Source of the DNA: Sphingomonadales bacterium
GTDB taxonomy: Bacteria > Pseudomonadota > Alphaproteobacteria > Sphingomonadales > Sphingomonadaceae
Assembly (NCBI GenBank): GCA_017302775.1
Contig: JAFLDC010000009.1
Coordinates: 1-19,403, forward strand
DNA length: 19,403 nucleotides
Direction: 5' to 3'
The stretch's first letter is position 1; every line of letters starts with the position of its first letter. Made by a program: the position numbers and the translations under genes. Positions 1-7,279 of the stretch are shown piece by piece. The notes under the pieces were generated by a model, which was given only the letters and a program-made list of their open reading frames with translations, searched no databases and had not been told where the DNA came from.

Positions 1-393
1 CTGGTCGGCAGCTGGTCTCTTAACGTCGATCGTATCCCGGTCGAGGAGCGACCGCAGCGCGTAACCATCGTCTTCAGCATTTCGCCGGAACAGAAATGGA
101 CCACCATTGTCGAAATGACAGGCGCTGACGGGATAACGAAACGAGCGAAATCAACTGCAGCGCTGGATGGTGTTCCTGCGCCCGTTACCGGCGATATGGA
201 CTTTATCGACACCGTTTCGTTGCGAAGGCCCGCGCCGAACACACTGGTCATGACGTTGGCAAAAAACGGATCCCCGGTTTCGACCCGCGTCTATACCGTG
301 TCGAAAGACCAGCGCTCGATGACTGAAACCATTGTCTGGGGCGGAAAAACCGTTCCGAATTCGGCTACCACTTACTTCGACAGAATAGACTGA
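1..393 (+). CDS. Hypothetical protein, 5' end outside window
   Basis: An open frame runs from base 1 without a start and ends at TGA 391-393, giving 130 visible residues. The visible part begins LVGSWSLNVD and continues with alternating hydrophobic/polar stretches, suggesting a beta-rich fold. The G-[ST]-W-x-L-N opening is common in small uncharacterised exported proteins in which a beta-sheet domain follows a signal peptide; the signal peptide, if any, lies upstream of the window. No catalytic motif is visible and I do not recognise a named family with certainty. An internal ATG at 115 is not a credible start because the same domain plainly begins earlier. It converges on ctrA. Base composition is less GC-rich than most of the window. 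Confidence 0.7.
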   Translation: MVGSWSLNVDRIPVEERPQRVTIVFSISPEQKWTTIVEMTGADGITKRAKSTAALDGVPAPVTGDMDFIDTVSLRRPAPNTLVMTLAKNGSPVSTRVYTVSKDQRSMTETIVWGGKTVPNSATTYFDRID

Positions 394-433
394 CCCGCGT
401 TCGGCTTGAACGAAGGCGAGAGCTCATCAAAAA

Positions 434-459
434 ACGGCCCGCCGGTTAAGGCGGGCCGT
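434..459 (-). terminator. Rho-independent terminator of ctrA
   Basis: A perfect 10-bp stem (ACGGCCCGCC at 434-443, GGCGGGCCGT at 450-459) closes a 6-nt loop. Read on the minus strand the hairpin is followed by a run of T (complement of the A run at 428-434). It lies about 25 nt past the ctrA stop codon. On the plus strand no T run follows, so it mainly serves ctrA. Confidence 0.88.
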
Positions 460-482
460 CAGGCGTAACCAAAAAATTGCTG

Positions 483-1178
483 TCAGGCGGCTTCAGCCTC
501 TTCACCCGGATCGCGCAGGACATAGCCGCGGCCCCAGACGGTTTCGATATAATTTTCACCGCCGCAGGCATGGGCAAGCTTCTTGCGCAACTTGCATATG
601 AACACGTCGATAATCTTGAGTTCGGGTTCGTCCATCCCGCCATACAGGTGGTTGAGGAACATTTCCTTGGTGAGCGTAGTGCCTTTGCGCAGCGACAGCA
701 GCTCGAGCATCGCATATTCCTTGCCGGTCAGATGAACCCGCGCGCTATCAACCTCGACGGTCTTGGCATCAAGGTTCACCGCCAGCTTGCCGGTCCGGAT
801 GACGGATTGCGAATGGCCCTTTGAACGGCGCACAACCGCATGAATCCGCGCCACCAGCTCCTCGCGGTGGAACGGCTTGGTAACATAGTCGTCAGCCCCG
901 AAACCGAAACTGCGGACTTTCGAATCCATTTCGGAAATGCCCGACAGGATCAGAACCGGGGTTTGAACCTTGGCGACGCGCAGCTTTTTCAGCACATCAT
1001 AGCCGTGCATATCAGGCAGGTTCAGGTCGAGAAGAATGATATCGTAATCATATAGCTTGCCCAGATCGAGGCCTTCCTCGCCAAGATCGGTCGAATAGAC
1101 ATTAAAGCCTTCGGTCGTAAGCATCAGTTCGATGGCTCGGGCCGTGGTAGGCTCGTCCTCGATCAACAACACGCGCAT
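483..1178 (-). CDS. ctrA: Cell-cycle response regulator CtrA
   Basis: A 231-residue OmpR-type two-domain regulator. The receiver domain (about 1-120) has the acidic pocket E7/D8, phospho-acceptor D51 in LLDLNLPD, S82 and K104 in TKPF. The C-terminal winged-helix domain (about 125-225) contains the strongly conserved [12 protein letters not shown] and [10 protein letters not shown] segments typical of CtrA. In alphaproteobacteria CtrA binds TTAA-N7-TTAA boxes, controls division, motility and, in some species, gene transfer agents, and is phosphorylated through CckA-ChpT under DivK control. The GTG/ATG choice is clear: ATG 1176-1178 follows AAGGGG at a 7-nt spacing. It has its own 176-bp upstream region and a terminator, so it is probably monocistronic. 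Confidence 0.97.
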   Translation of the reverse strand: MRVLLIEDEPTTARAIELMLTTEGFNVYSTDLGEEGLDLGKLYDYDIILLDLNLPDMHGYDVLKKLRVAKVQTPVLILSGISEMDSKVRSFGFGADDYVTKPFHREELVARIHAVVRRSKGHSQSVIRTGKLAVNLDAKTVEVDSARVHLTGKEYAMLELLSLRKGTTLTKEMFLNHLYGGMDEPELKIIDVFICKLRKKLAHACGGENYIETVWGRGYVLRDPGEEAEAA

Positions 1179-1242
1179 GGGTGGTCCCCTTCTCGCCCCG
1201 GTTCGCGGTCAACAACCCTTCGGTAAGGACTGTTGAACGCCA

Positions 1243-1286
1243 TTAACCATATGACCAATGAAAGAGAAAGGTTAATTTCTCGTAAA
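1243..1286 (-). promoter_or_regulatory. Putative CtrA autoregulatory boxes upstream of ctrA
   Basis: On the ctrA strand, TTTA-N7-TTAAC lies at 1271-1286, one mismatch from the CtrA consensus TTAA-N7-TTAAC, 93-108 nt before the start codon. A TTAACCAT half-site (plus strand 1243-1250) lies closer to the gene. Autoregulation of ctrA is established in Caulobacter; that these boxes do the same here is inference. Confidence 0.5.
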
Positions 1287-1300
1287 CGGCGGATCTACGC

Positions 1301-1305
1301 GAGTC
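1301..1305. promoter_or_regulatory. GANTC (CcrM) site upstream of ctrA
   Basis: GAGTC matches the CcrM methylation site GANTC, 123-127 nt before the ctrA start and just outside the CtrA-like box. In Caulobacter a GANTC in ctrA P1 couples transcription to replication. A 5-bp motif is weak evidence alone; its position next to the box makes it worth listing. Confidence 0.35.
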
Positions 1306-1354
1306 GTTCAGCCGCCCCGGCAGACGACGGGCGCGCGGCCCTATCCCAGTTCGA

Positions 1355-1771
1355 TCAGCCAACGATAGTTTTGGTCGCCGGGTGATGCTTGTCGAGATGC
1401 TTGCGCACGATTTTGAGATTCCGGGAATTGGAGCGGTAGACGAAATCGAACAGATCGCCCGCTACCGGCACAGCACCGATCAAGGTATCGATCCCGACAT
1501 TTCCCGCCATCCGCCACAAATGCCACTTGGACATGCCCAGATTGCGCGCCTCCCAAACCAGATAGAGGCCCAATGCCGCAGCAATCGCATCGCCCGCCAC
1601 TGGAACCAATCCAAGCAGGGCATCCAGACCGACTTTGCGGTTCACACCCGGAACGGTAATCATGCCCTCCAGTACTTGCTCCAGCGCCTCGATCCGGCGG
1701 CGTACCGAAAGCGCATCGGTGCCCAAAGGCAGCTCGGCGCTCATTCGGCGCAGGTTACCTGTATCGACCAT
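1355..1771 (-). CDS. DUF4112 domain-containing membrane protein
   Basis: 138 residues matching the DUF4112 family. It has a visible internal duplication: G-[LI]-D-[AT]-L-[LI]-G-x-VPVAGD occurs at residues 48-61 and again at 93-106, each within a hydrophobic stretch likely to enter the membrane. The C-terminus is basic and cytoplasm-like (KIVRKHLDKHH). The function is unknown in the family. ATG 1769-1771 has an AGGA ribosome site about 8 nt upstream; an internal Met10 is an alternative. It lies 43 bp after the substrate-binding protein gene on the same strand, so co-transcription is plausible. The 1179-1354 gap separates it from ctrA. Confidence 0.85.
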   Translation of the reverse strand: MVDTGNLRRMSAELPLGTDALSVRRRIEALEQVLEGMITVPGVNRKVGLDALLGLVPVAGDAIAAALGLYLVWEARNLGMSKWHLWRMAGNVGIDTLIGAVPVAGDLFDFVYRSNSRNLKIVRKHLDKHHPATKTIVG

Positions 1772-1814
1772 TCCAGATATCCTCGGTCAGGCCGGGCAAT
1801 TCGCCGGCGAGGCT

Positions 1815-3287
1815 CTATTTGGGTAGCATTGCCAACGACATCAAGGGATGCACGGCGAGGCGATTGACGGCAAAGCCGGTGACAGAGCCGCCAACCAACG
1901 ACCAGCGAACCGGCGCGCCAATCGGAATATAGCCATTGGCCACAGTCAGTTGCGCTTCGGCCTGGGACACCAGCTCCGCGCGTTTGACGGGGTCGGGTTC
2001 CGCTCGGGCCTGTTCCGCGAAGCGATCCGCCAGCAGGTTACAAGCGGCGGGCAGGCTGACGCAGCTAAGCCGACTGAAAAACCATTGCGGATCGGCATGG
2101 CTTGCGGTGCTGTCAATCAACCGCAGCTCAGCACTGGCGTCGAGACTGACCCGCCGCAGTTCAATTCCGATCGCCTTGAAATCCTGCTCGATCCGACTGA
2201 ACAGCAGGTCTGCCCCAGGGCCCTGCGGCAAGGCCAAGCGCAGGATAGGGGCGGGACGATCATCTCCGCCCCTCCAGTCGGCGACCCGCGCTGCCGCCAG
2301 CGCGCGGCGCTCCTCCAGCGTGCGCCCGGTCCAGCGTTCCCCGATCGTCCCGTTGTCGCCCGGCAAACCAGGATTGACCACGCGGGTCGTGATCATCCAG
2401 CCGTTCAAATTAAGCGTCGCGGCCAGTGCTTCACGATCAAGCGCCATGGCCATGGCTTCACGGTTTGCGGGCTGCGCAAGGAATCCTTCCGTGCTGACCA
2501 CCGCCAGGCCATAAAGACCCGTCACGGGGTCGAGCCGGATTGCACCGCGTGCCACTCCAGCCGCGTCAAGCCGTGGAAAATCCGTCAAAGTTCCGCCCAG
2601 CACCACGTCGAGCGAACCGGCGGTAAACCGTTCCAGAGCCGCTTTGGCCGGCAAGGAAATCAGTTCCAGCCGCCGCGCCCGCTGCGCCCAGCGCTGGTCC
2701 TGCGGCATGCCGCGATCCTCGGGCGGGATCGGACGCAGCAGTGCACTGTCCTTTTCGCGGCGCAATCGCATCGGTCCCGCGCCGCGATTGGCGTGAACCA
2801 GCCCCAATTCAGGTTGAGCGAGTATCTGCAACATCTCGGGCTGACGCGAGGACAAACGCAGTTCAATAACCCGGCCGGCCATGGCGCGAACCTCGGCGAT
2901 CACTGCAAGATCCTGCCCCAGCGGGGTACCGCGCTGTATTGCAATAGCCCTGACAAGAGCCGCCCGCGCGCTCTCGCCGGTGATCTGCGAGCCGTCGGCC
3001 CAGGTCCCATCGCGCAGCCGAAAGATGTAACTTAACCCGTCGTCCGTCACGATCCAGCGATCTGCCAGTGCGGGCGCAACGCGGCCCTGCTCGTCAAAAC
3101 CCACCAGACCCTCGATCGTGGCGCCCCGCAGCAACTGCGCAGCGACGGGCAGGCGTGGGCCCGGCGTAAAGGCACCGGCCGAAGGGCCGATCACCGCAAC
3201 TTCTACCGGTCGGTCGTCAGAACCAAAGCATCCGCCAAGGGTGCAGCCCAAGGTCAATACGGCAAAACGAACAAAGCGCGAGTGCAT
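1815..3287 (-). CDS. Family-5 ABC transporter substrate-binding lipoprotein
   Basis: 490 residues of the SBP_bac_5 (oligopeptide/nickel-binding) type. The N-terminus is a lipoprotein signal peptide: basic residues R4 and R7, a hydrophobic core, and lipobox LGGC at 17-20, so C20 is lipidated and the protein sits in the periplasm. The family signature EGLxxFDxxGxxxPALAxxW is at about 59-78, followed by LRDGTWADGS at 91-100. No permease or ATPase gene lies beside it, so either it serves a transporter encoded elsewhere or it has been repurposed, as some lone family members are. Ligand specificity cannot be read. ATG 3285-3287 is chosen because it gives the complete signal peptide; its ribosome site is weak. 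Confidence 0.88.
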   Translation of the reverse strand: MHSRFVRFAVLTLGCTLGGCFGSDDRPVEVAVIGPSAGAFTPGPRLPVAAQLLRGATIEGLVGFDEQGRVAPALADRWIVTDDGLSYIFRLRDGTWADGSQITGESARAALVRAIAIQRGTPLGQDLAVIAEVRAMAGRVIELRLSSRQPEMLQILAQPELGLVHANRGAGPMRLRREKDSALLRPIPPEDRGMPQDQRWAQRARRLELISLPAKAALERFTAGSLDVVLGGTLTDFPRLDAAGVARGAIRLDPVTGLYGLAVVSTEGFLAQPANREAMAMALDREALAATLNLNGWMITTRVVNPGLPGDNGTIGERWTGRTLEERRALAAARVADWRGGDDRPAPILRLALPQGPGADLLFSRIEQDFKAIGIELRRVSLDASAELRLIDSTASHADPQWFFSRLSCVSLPAACNLLADRFAEQARAEPDPVKRAELVSQAEAQLTVANGYIPIGAPVRWSLVGGSVTGFAVNRLAVHPLMSLAMLPK

Positions 3288-3347
3288 GGCCTGGCGGCTC
3301 TAACGGACTTTTCCGCGAGCGGACAGGCCCATTACGGCCAGATAGGG

Positions 3348-3716
3348 TCAGATCTTGCGAAGATCGCCGGATTCCTGCTGACTGAGCGGTGGTCGTACAA
3401 AACGCGGCGTATGCGTTCCGGTCTGCCCCCCCGACACGGTGGTACGGGCAAGCCGCGGATCGATTTCATCGCGAAACGCAATACCGAACCGGCTATCCTG
3501 AACCCAGGCAACCAATCCCTCAGTCCAGCCGAGGTTGCGCAGATTAACCCACACCAGCTGGCCACGCAGAACCTTGCAGGATCCTTCGGCCATCATCCCG
3601 CCTGACGAGAGATTGCGCACGCGAATACCCTGCTCGCCTTCTATTCCATCGATGCGAAGATCGGCCAGAACGAACAGGCTGTCGCGTCCAATCTGCCGAT
3701 TCTCGTTATCGCTCAT
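3348..3716 (-). CDS. PilZ domain protein, likely c-di-GMP binding
   Basis: 122 residues with a single PilZ domain. Both parts of the c-di-GMP binding signature are present: R7-QIG-R11 (RxxxR) and N35-LSSGG (NxSxxG, 35-40). Further strands include VWVNLRNLGWTEGLVAWVQD and FGIAFRDEID. The tail after about residue 90 is polar and proline-rich, probably disordered. Such stand-alone PilZ proteins act as cytoplasmic c-di-GMP effectors on motility or envelope functions; the partner is not evident. ATG 3714-3716 has a purine-rich AGAGGCAGG just upstream. It lies 60 bp upstream of the substrate-binding protein gene on the same strand. The mRNA leader can form a hairpin (3731-3765). Confidence 0.85.
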   Translation of the reverse strand: MSDNENRQIGRDSLFVLADLRIDGIEGEQGIRVRNLSSGGMMAEGSCKVLRGQLVWVNLRNLGWTEGLVAWVQDSRFGIAFRDEIDPRLARTTVSGGQTGTHTPRFVRPPLSQQESGDLRKI

Positions 3717-3730
3717 TACCTGCCTCTCGT

Positions 3731-3765
3731 CGCTCTGCGTCAGCCAAGTGCTCCTTGGCAGAGCG
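3731..3765 (-). promoter_or_regulatory. Hairpin in the leader of the PilZ gene
   Basis: CGCTCTGC (3731-3738) pairs with GCAGAGCG (3758-3765), and inside it CCAAG (3744-3748) can pair with CTTGG (3754-3758), the two sharing one G. The structure ends 15 nt before the start codon, so it would lie in the 5' leader. It has no T run, which argues against a terminator. Function is unknown. Confidence 0.35.
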
Positions 3766-3857
3766 CCTGTGTGAGTTGCAACCTGTCAAAACATACAACG
3801 GGGCTGGCAAAAAAGCGGTTAACGCCCCAGCAATTCAGTACGTTTCAGGCAAGCCCC

Positions 3858-4316
3858 TCAATCATCTCGAGAAATCTTTTCGCGGCGCTCATGAGCAGCC
3901 TGTGCCTCAACCGTCATTGTCGCAATCGGACGCGCAGACAGGCGTCCAAGACCGATTGGTTCGCCCGTCACTTCGCAATAGCCGTATTCGCCGTCCTCGA
4001 TTCGGCGCAATGCCGCGTCAATCTTGGTGATGAGCTTGCGCTGGCGGTCACGGGTGCGAAGTTCGATCCCCCAATCGGTCTCGCTCGACGCGCGATCATT
4101 GAGGTCAGGCTCGCGAATGGGGCCGTCTTGCAATTGCTGCAGGGTATCCTGGGCCGCAGAGAGAATGAGCTTCTTCCATTCCAGCAGCAACCGCCGGTAG
4201 TAATCGAGCTGCGCCTCGGACATGTAAGCATCGCTATCGCTCGGCGCATAGTCGCCAGAGATCGCACGCTTTGCCTTGGCCAGGACGTCAATTTCTTCGC
4301 CGAGAATCGTCGCCAT
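3858..4316 (-). CDS. dksA: RNA polymerase-binding factor DksA (single-cysteine type)
   Basis: 152 residues. DksA binds the RNA polymerase secondary channel and, with ppGpp, tunes transcription of stable RNA and biosynthetic promoters. The coiled coil (about 35-108) carries the tip residues D71, D74 and A76 (DLNDRA), matching the numbering of E. coli DksA. The zinc-finger region is degenerate: the four canonical cysteine positions are C114, T117, T135 and A138, so metal binding of the classical kind is unlikely. Single-cysteine DksA proteins that still work are known in alphaproteobacteria such as Rhodobacter sphaeroides. The YGYCEVTGEPIGLGRL and ARPIAT segments fit this subtype. GGAGAG lies a few bases before ATG 4314-4316. 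Confidence 0.95.
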   Translation of the reverse strand: MATILGEEIDVLAKAKRAISGDYAPSDSDAYMSEAQLDYYRRLLLEWKKLILSAAQDTLQQLQDGPIREPDLNDRASSETDWGIELRTRDRQRKLITKIDAALRRIEDGEYGYCEVTGEPIGLGRLSARPIATMTVEAQAAHERREKISRDD

Positions 4317-4482
4317 ATACTCTCCAATTCAACTGGCAGGGTGTCCGGGCCCTGCGGCCTCGGGCATTCCCGCTGACCTCCCGCACCAGTTCGAGCGGGC
4401 CTATAGGGCTCCGGATATTCCCGCACAAGCGGCAATCCCGGCGCGCCATAATTTGGTGCACCTGAGAGGCGGATGAACGGCT

Positions 4483-4498
4483 CCGCAGAATTCTGCGG
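4483..4498. promoter_or_regulatory. Perfect 16-bp palindrome between dksA and the Sel1 gene
   Basis: CCGCAGAATTCTGCGG is fully self-complementary over 16 bp. It sits in the 266-bp divergent intergenic region, 5 bp from a CtrA-like box and 84 bp before the Sel1 gene start. This is the form of a dimeric regulator's operator. No regulator can be named. Confidence 0.45.
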
Positions 4499-4503
4499 CG
4501 ACG

Positions 4504-4518
4504 TTAACCTTTTGTTGA
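4504..4518 (+). promoter_or_regulatory. Putative CtrA box before the Sel1 gene
   Basis: TTAA-N7-TTGA matches the CtrA consensus TTAA-N7-TTAA at 7 of 8 fixed positions, with the correct 7-nt spacer, 64-79 nt before the Sel1 start codon. A 7-bp hairpin (GGCGAAA 4546-4552, TTTCGCC 4559-4565) follows in the leader, just before the ribosome site AAAGGGGG (4567-4574). Confidence 0.45.
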
Positions 4519-4582
4519 CTACGATCGGTAACTTTGAGGGGGCACGGCGAAAAGGACCTTTCGCCAAAAGGGGGTAAATCAA

Positions 4583-4936
4583 ATGAGTGCTACCTGGATC
4601 AACACCGCCACCACCGCCAACCCATTCGGCGGACCGGCACATCCCGCCGATGAGAGCAGAGAAGACCTGCTGGTCGCAACCTGCCTCGCCGCCGCTGCTC
4701 AAGGTGAAACCAGCGCCTATTATGATCTGGGCGTTGCTTATTCGACCGGCAGCCACGGCGTGGATTGTGACCTGATCGAAGCGCACAAGTGGTTCAACCT
4801 GGCGGCCGTGGCCGGCCATGCCGAAGCCGCGCTGTGCCGGGCCGATATCAGCGACGAGATGACCGCCCGCGAAGTGGCCGAGGCACAGCGGCGGGCCCGC
4901 GAATGGCTGTCCGCTGCCAACCGCCGCGCAGCCTGA
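4583..4936 (+). CDS. Small Sel1-repeat protein
   Basis: 117 residues containing one recognisable Sel1-like repeat at about 43-80 (TSAYYDLGVAYSTG...AHKWFNLAAVAGHAEA), preceded by a short helix around 27-41 and followed by a charged helix. Sel1 repeats are alpha-alpha hairpins that bind proteins or peptidoglycan-linked partners. No signal peptide is visible, so it is probably cytoplasmic. The ATG has a strong ribosome site AAAGGGGG 8 nt upstream. It is preceded by a CtrA-like box and a perfect palindrome, which suggests cell-cycle control, and it converges on the COG3146 gene with a 9-bp gap. No specific function can be assigned. Confidence 0.8.
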   Translation: MSATWINTATTANPFGGPAHPADESREDLLVATCLAAAAQGETSAYYDLGVAYSTGSHGVDCDLIEAHKWFNLAAVAGHAEAALCRADISDEMTAREVAEAQRRAREWLSAANRRAA

Positions 4937-4945
4937 GCTGTTGCG

Positions 4946-6070
4946 CTAGGCGCCTTGGCGAAAGGGCGCCCGCCCGGCCAAGTGCATCTGGTCATCGGCG
5001 ACTCCGCTTCGTTCGCGTTCGAGAAACTCGCCAACAGCGCTGCGAAATCCGGGATGAACGATGTAATGGGCTGACCAGGTCCGCGTGGGCAGATATCCAC
5101 GCGCCAGTTTATGCCCGCCCTGCGCCCCTGCCTCGACCCGGGATAACCCCAGCGCAATCGCGAGATCGATCGCCTGATAGTAACACAACTCGAAATGCAG
5201 GAACGGCTTTTCGATCACGGCGCCCCAGTACCGCCCATAGAGCGTGTCAGGGCCGGCGAAGTTCAGCGCAGCCGCCACCGGCACCCCATCGAGATAAGCC
5301 ATAACCAGCACAATTCGATCGCCCATCCGCTCGCCCAGTCGGTCGAACGCGGCACGGGTCAGATAGGGATGGCCCCATTTGCGCGCGCCGGTATCCTGGT
5401 AGAATACCCAGAACGCATCCCATTCTGCGGTTCCGATCGCGCGACCGGACAGCGTGCGAATCTCCACGCCATCTTGCGCGGCGGCCCGTTCTTTGCGGAT
5501 GTCCTTGCGTTTGCGCGATGAAAGCGCCCCCAGGAAGTCTTCAAAGCTGCGATAGTCCCGATTTTCCCAATGGAACTGGATGTCTGTGCGGATCAGCCAT
5601 CCGGCCCGCTCGAACAAGGGGATCTGTTCTGGCGCAATGAAGGTGGCATGGGCTGATGACAGCCCGTTTTCGCTACATACCTGTTCGGCCGCACGCAGCA
5701 GTGGCAGGGCCAGCGCATCGTCGGCCAGCAACAGGCGCGGTCCCGTGGCCGGGGTGAACGGCGCGGCGACCTGCAACTTGGGGTAGTAGTTGCCACCGGC
5801 CCGGTGCCAGGCATCGGCCCAAGCATGGTCGAAGACATATTCCCCCTGGCTGTGGCTTTTGAGGTAGGCTGGCAAGGCCGCCGCCAAAGAACCATCCGCC
5901 GCCGCGATCGTAATCGGGGCGGGGCTCCAGCCCGTACCGGGGCCAACCGAACCGTAATCTTCCAGCGCGGTCAGGAAGGCATGACTCATGAAGGGATTAC
6001 CGCCGGTCAGCGCATCCCACTCACCGGCAGGCAGGCAGCCCACCGAAGGTGCGATCCTGGCTTCGATCAC
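4946..6070 (-). CDS. COG3146 / DUF482 acyltransferase-like (GNAT fold) protein
   Basis: 374 residues of the COG3146 family, annotated as FemAB-like or 'peptidogalycan biosynthesis/recognition' and built on GNAT-type acyltransferase folds. Seen here are the N-terminal WDALTGGNPFMSHAFLTALE segment, a central basic patch RKRKDIRKER, and a conserved C-terminal block at about 315-342 containing GGHKLARGYLP and AHYIVHPGF. Substrate is unknown; an aminoacyl or acyl transfer is inferred from the fold only. The start is GTG 6068-6070, overlapping the stop codon of the upstream phosphodiesterase gene as GTGA, so the two are translationally coupled. It is the last gene of the five-gene minus-strand run. 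Confidence 0.85.
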   Translation of the reverse strand: MIEARIAPSVGCLPAGEWDALTGGNPFMSHAFLTALEDYGSVGPGTGWSPAPITIAAADGSLAAALPAYLKSHSQGEYVFDHAWADAWHRAGGNYYPKLQVAAPFTPATGPRLLLADDALALPLLRAAEQVCSENGLSSAHATFIAPEQIPLFERAGWLIRTDIQFHWENRDYRSFEDFLGALSSRKRKDIRKERAAAQDGVEIRTLSGRAIGTAEWDAFWVFYQDTGARKWGHPYLTRAAFDRLGERMGDRIVLVMAYLDGVPVAAALNFAGPDTLYGRYWGAVIEKPFLHFELCYYQAIDLAIALGLSRVEAGAQGGHKLARGYLPTRTWSAHYIVHPGFRSAVGEFLERERSGVADDQMHLAGRAPFRQGA

Positions 6071-6846
6071 GCGACCCCGCTGCCCTCCGCGATCGATGCA
6101 TCGGCAAATTCTTCAGCACGCTCACGGTGCTCGGCGCTGCGCACGGTCCAGGTCAGCACCGGCAAGCCGCGTTTGCGCTGCCCCGCGGCGAAACGGCTGG
6201 GAAGATCGCGGATGTCATAGGCGAGGAAATCGGGACGGGCCTTCCACAGGAAGGCGCGGCGGCGGATCATGCCGGGCAGTGCCTTGTCGTTTTCCTCGGT
6301 TACCACCAGCCCACGCACGGTCAGCGGGGAACGATCCGCGAACCACCGCACCACCCGGGGATCGAAGCTCATGATGGCGTGTTGGCCGGCATAGCCTTCC
6401 AATGTCCGGCGCACCGCCTGACACAGTGCGCCCGCATTGCGAAAACTGCCGCGCTGTGACTTGATCTCGATCAGGATGGGAACCCGCCCGGCCACTTCGT
6501 CGAGCATGCGGCGCAGCGACGGGATCCGGTCATGACTGCCGATCAGTTCAATCCGGGTCACCGCCGCAACGCTCCGACTTTCGACCGGCCCGGTTTCGGC
6601 GGTCAGCCGGTCCAGTTCGAAATCATGAAATACCACGGCATGGCCATCGGCTGTGCGCTGCACATCACACTCGATACCCATCCCACGATCGATGGCATCG
6701 CGAAACGCGGCCAGCGAGTTTTCCGGCACGCCGGGCACATGCAGCCCCCGATGCGCATAGCTGACCGATCCCAGCCAACTCACCTTTTCGGACTTTGGCG
6801 GCGGCGAGCGCCAGCGATCAAGCAGGGCGAACAGCAACGATGGCAT
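6067..6846 (-). CDS. Glycerophosphodiester phosphodiesterase family protein
   Basis: 259 residues with a GDPD TIM-barrel. Catalytic and metal residues are recognisable: H32-R33 (AHRG), E42-N43 (ENS), E59 and D61 (ECD), H74 (FHD), and E126/K128 (IEIKS). The reaction is hydrolysis of glycerophosphodiesters to glycerol 3-phosphate and an alcohol. The N-terminus has a short hydrophobic stretch (LLFALL) but no clear cleavage site, so a cytoplasmic location is more likely than secretion. ATG 6844-6846 makes the gene overlap the end of the ridA-like gene by 29 bp; its end overlaps the next gene by 4 bp. A role in phospholipid turnover is inferred. Confidence 0.92.
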   Translation of the reverse strand: MPSLLFALLDRWRSPPPKSEKVSWLGSVSYAHRGLHVPGVPENSLAAFRDAIDRGMGIECDVQRTADGHAVVFHDFELDRLTAETGPVESRSVAAVTRIELIGSHDRIPSLRRMLDEVAGRVPILIEIKSQRGSFRNAGALCQAVRRTLEGYAGQHAIMSFDPRVVRWFADRSPLTVRGLVVTEENDKALPGMIRRRAFLWKARPDFLAYDIRDLPSRFAAGQRKRGLPVLTWTVRSAEHRERAEEFADASIAEGSGVA

Positions 6847-7279
6847 CCACTTCTACTGCCACGCCCAGTGGCAAACAGGGCACGCCGACAGCACTGCGCG
6901 CATGCTTTCCGGCCTCTCCAAAGACATCGACCATCAGTTCTGAGGCGCCATTGGCGACCTTGGGCTGATCCGTGAATGACCCCGCCGAATTGATGAACAC
7001 ACCGAGCTTGACGATCCGTTCAACCCGATCGAGCGAGCCGAGTGCGGCCTTGAGTTGCGCAAGGATCATCAACCCGCAGGCCCGCGCCCCTTCGGCTCCC
7101 TGGTCAAGCGTCAGGTCTTCGCCCAGCCTTCCTTTTAGGAGTTGGCCGCCGACAATCGAAATCTGGCCCGAAACGTGAGCCAGTCCGCCAGCTTCAACCA
7201 CGGGAACATAAGCCGCCACCGGGGCGGCCGGTTCGGGCAAGGTAATGCCAAGTTCGGCAAGGCGCTGGTCGATGCTCAT
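6818..7279 (-). CDS. RidA family (YjgF/UK114) protein
   Basis: 153 residues from ATG 7277-7279, which overlaps the HAD gene stop by one base (TGATG). A TTG three bases earlier is possible but less likely. The family signature R-x3-GV-x2-LP-x-G-x-x-VE is at about 128-143, with R128 the residue that binds the carboxylate in active RidA proteins and E143 conserved. Family members hydrolyse reactive enamine/imine intermediates to ketoacids and work as cytoplasmic trimers. At 153 residues it is longer than classic RidA (about 128) and matches the longer 'endoribonuclease L-PSP/chorismate mutase-like' subgroup, whose activity is less certain. Confidence 0.92.
   Translation of the reverse strand: MSIDQRLAELGITLPEPAAPVAAYVPVVEAGGLAHVSGQISIVGGQLLKGRLGEDLTLDQGAEGARACGLMILAQLKAALGSLDRVERIVKLGVFINSAGSFTDQPKVANGASELMVDVFGEAGKHARSAVGVPCLPLGVAVEVDAIVAVRPA

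Noticed and set aside
1848..3035. 395-codon plus-strand frame
   Set aside because: It is opposite the substrate-binding lipoprotein gene, which has a signal peptide, lipobox and family motifs; the plus-strand product has no recognisable domain.
3968..4819. 283-codon minus-strand frame running through dksA and its upstream region
   Set aside because: It is out of frame with dksA and crosses the divergent promoter region; no domain is seen.
4949..4970. GGCGCC/GGCGCC hairpin between the convergent Sel1 and COG3146 genes as a bidirectional terminator
   Set aside because: The stem is only 6 bp with a 10-nt loop, lies inside the COG3146 coding end and has no T run on either side.
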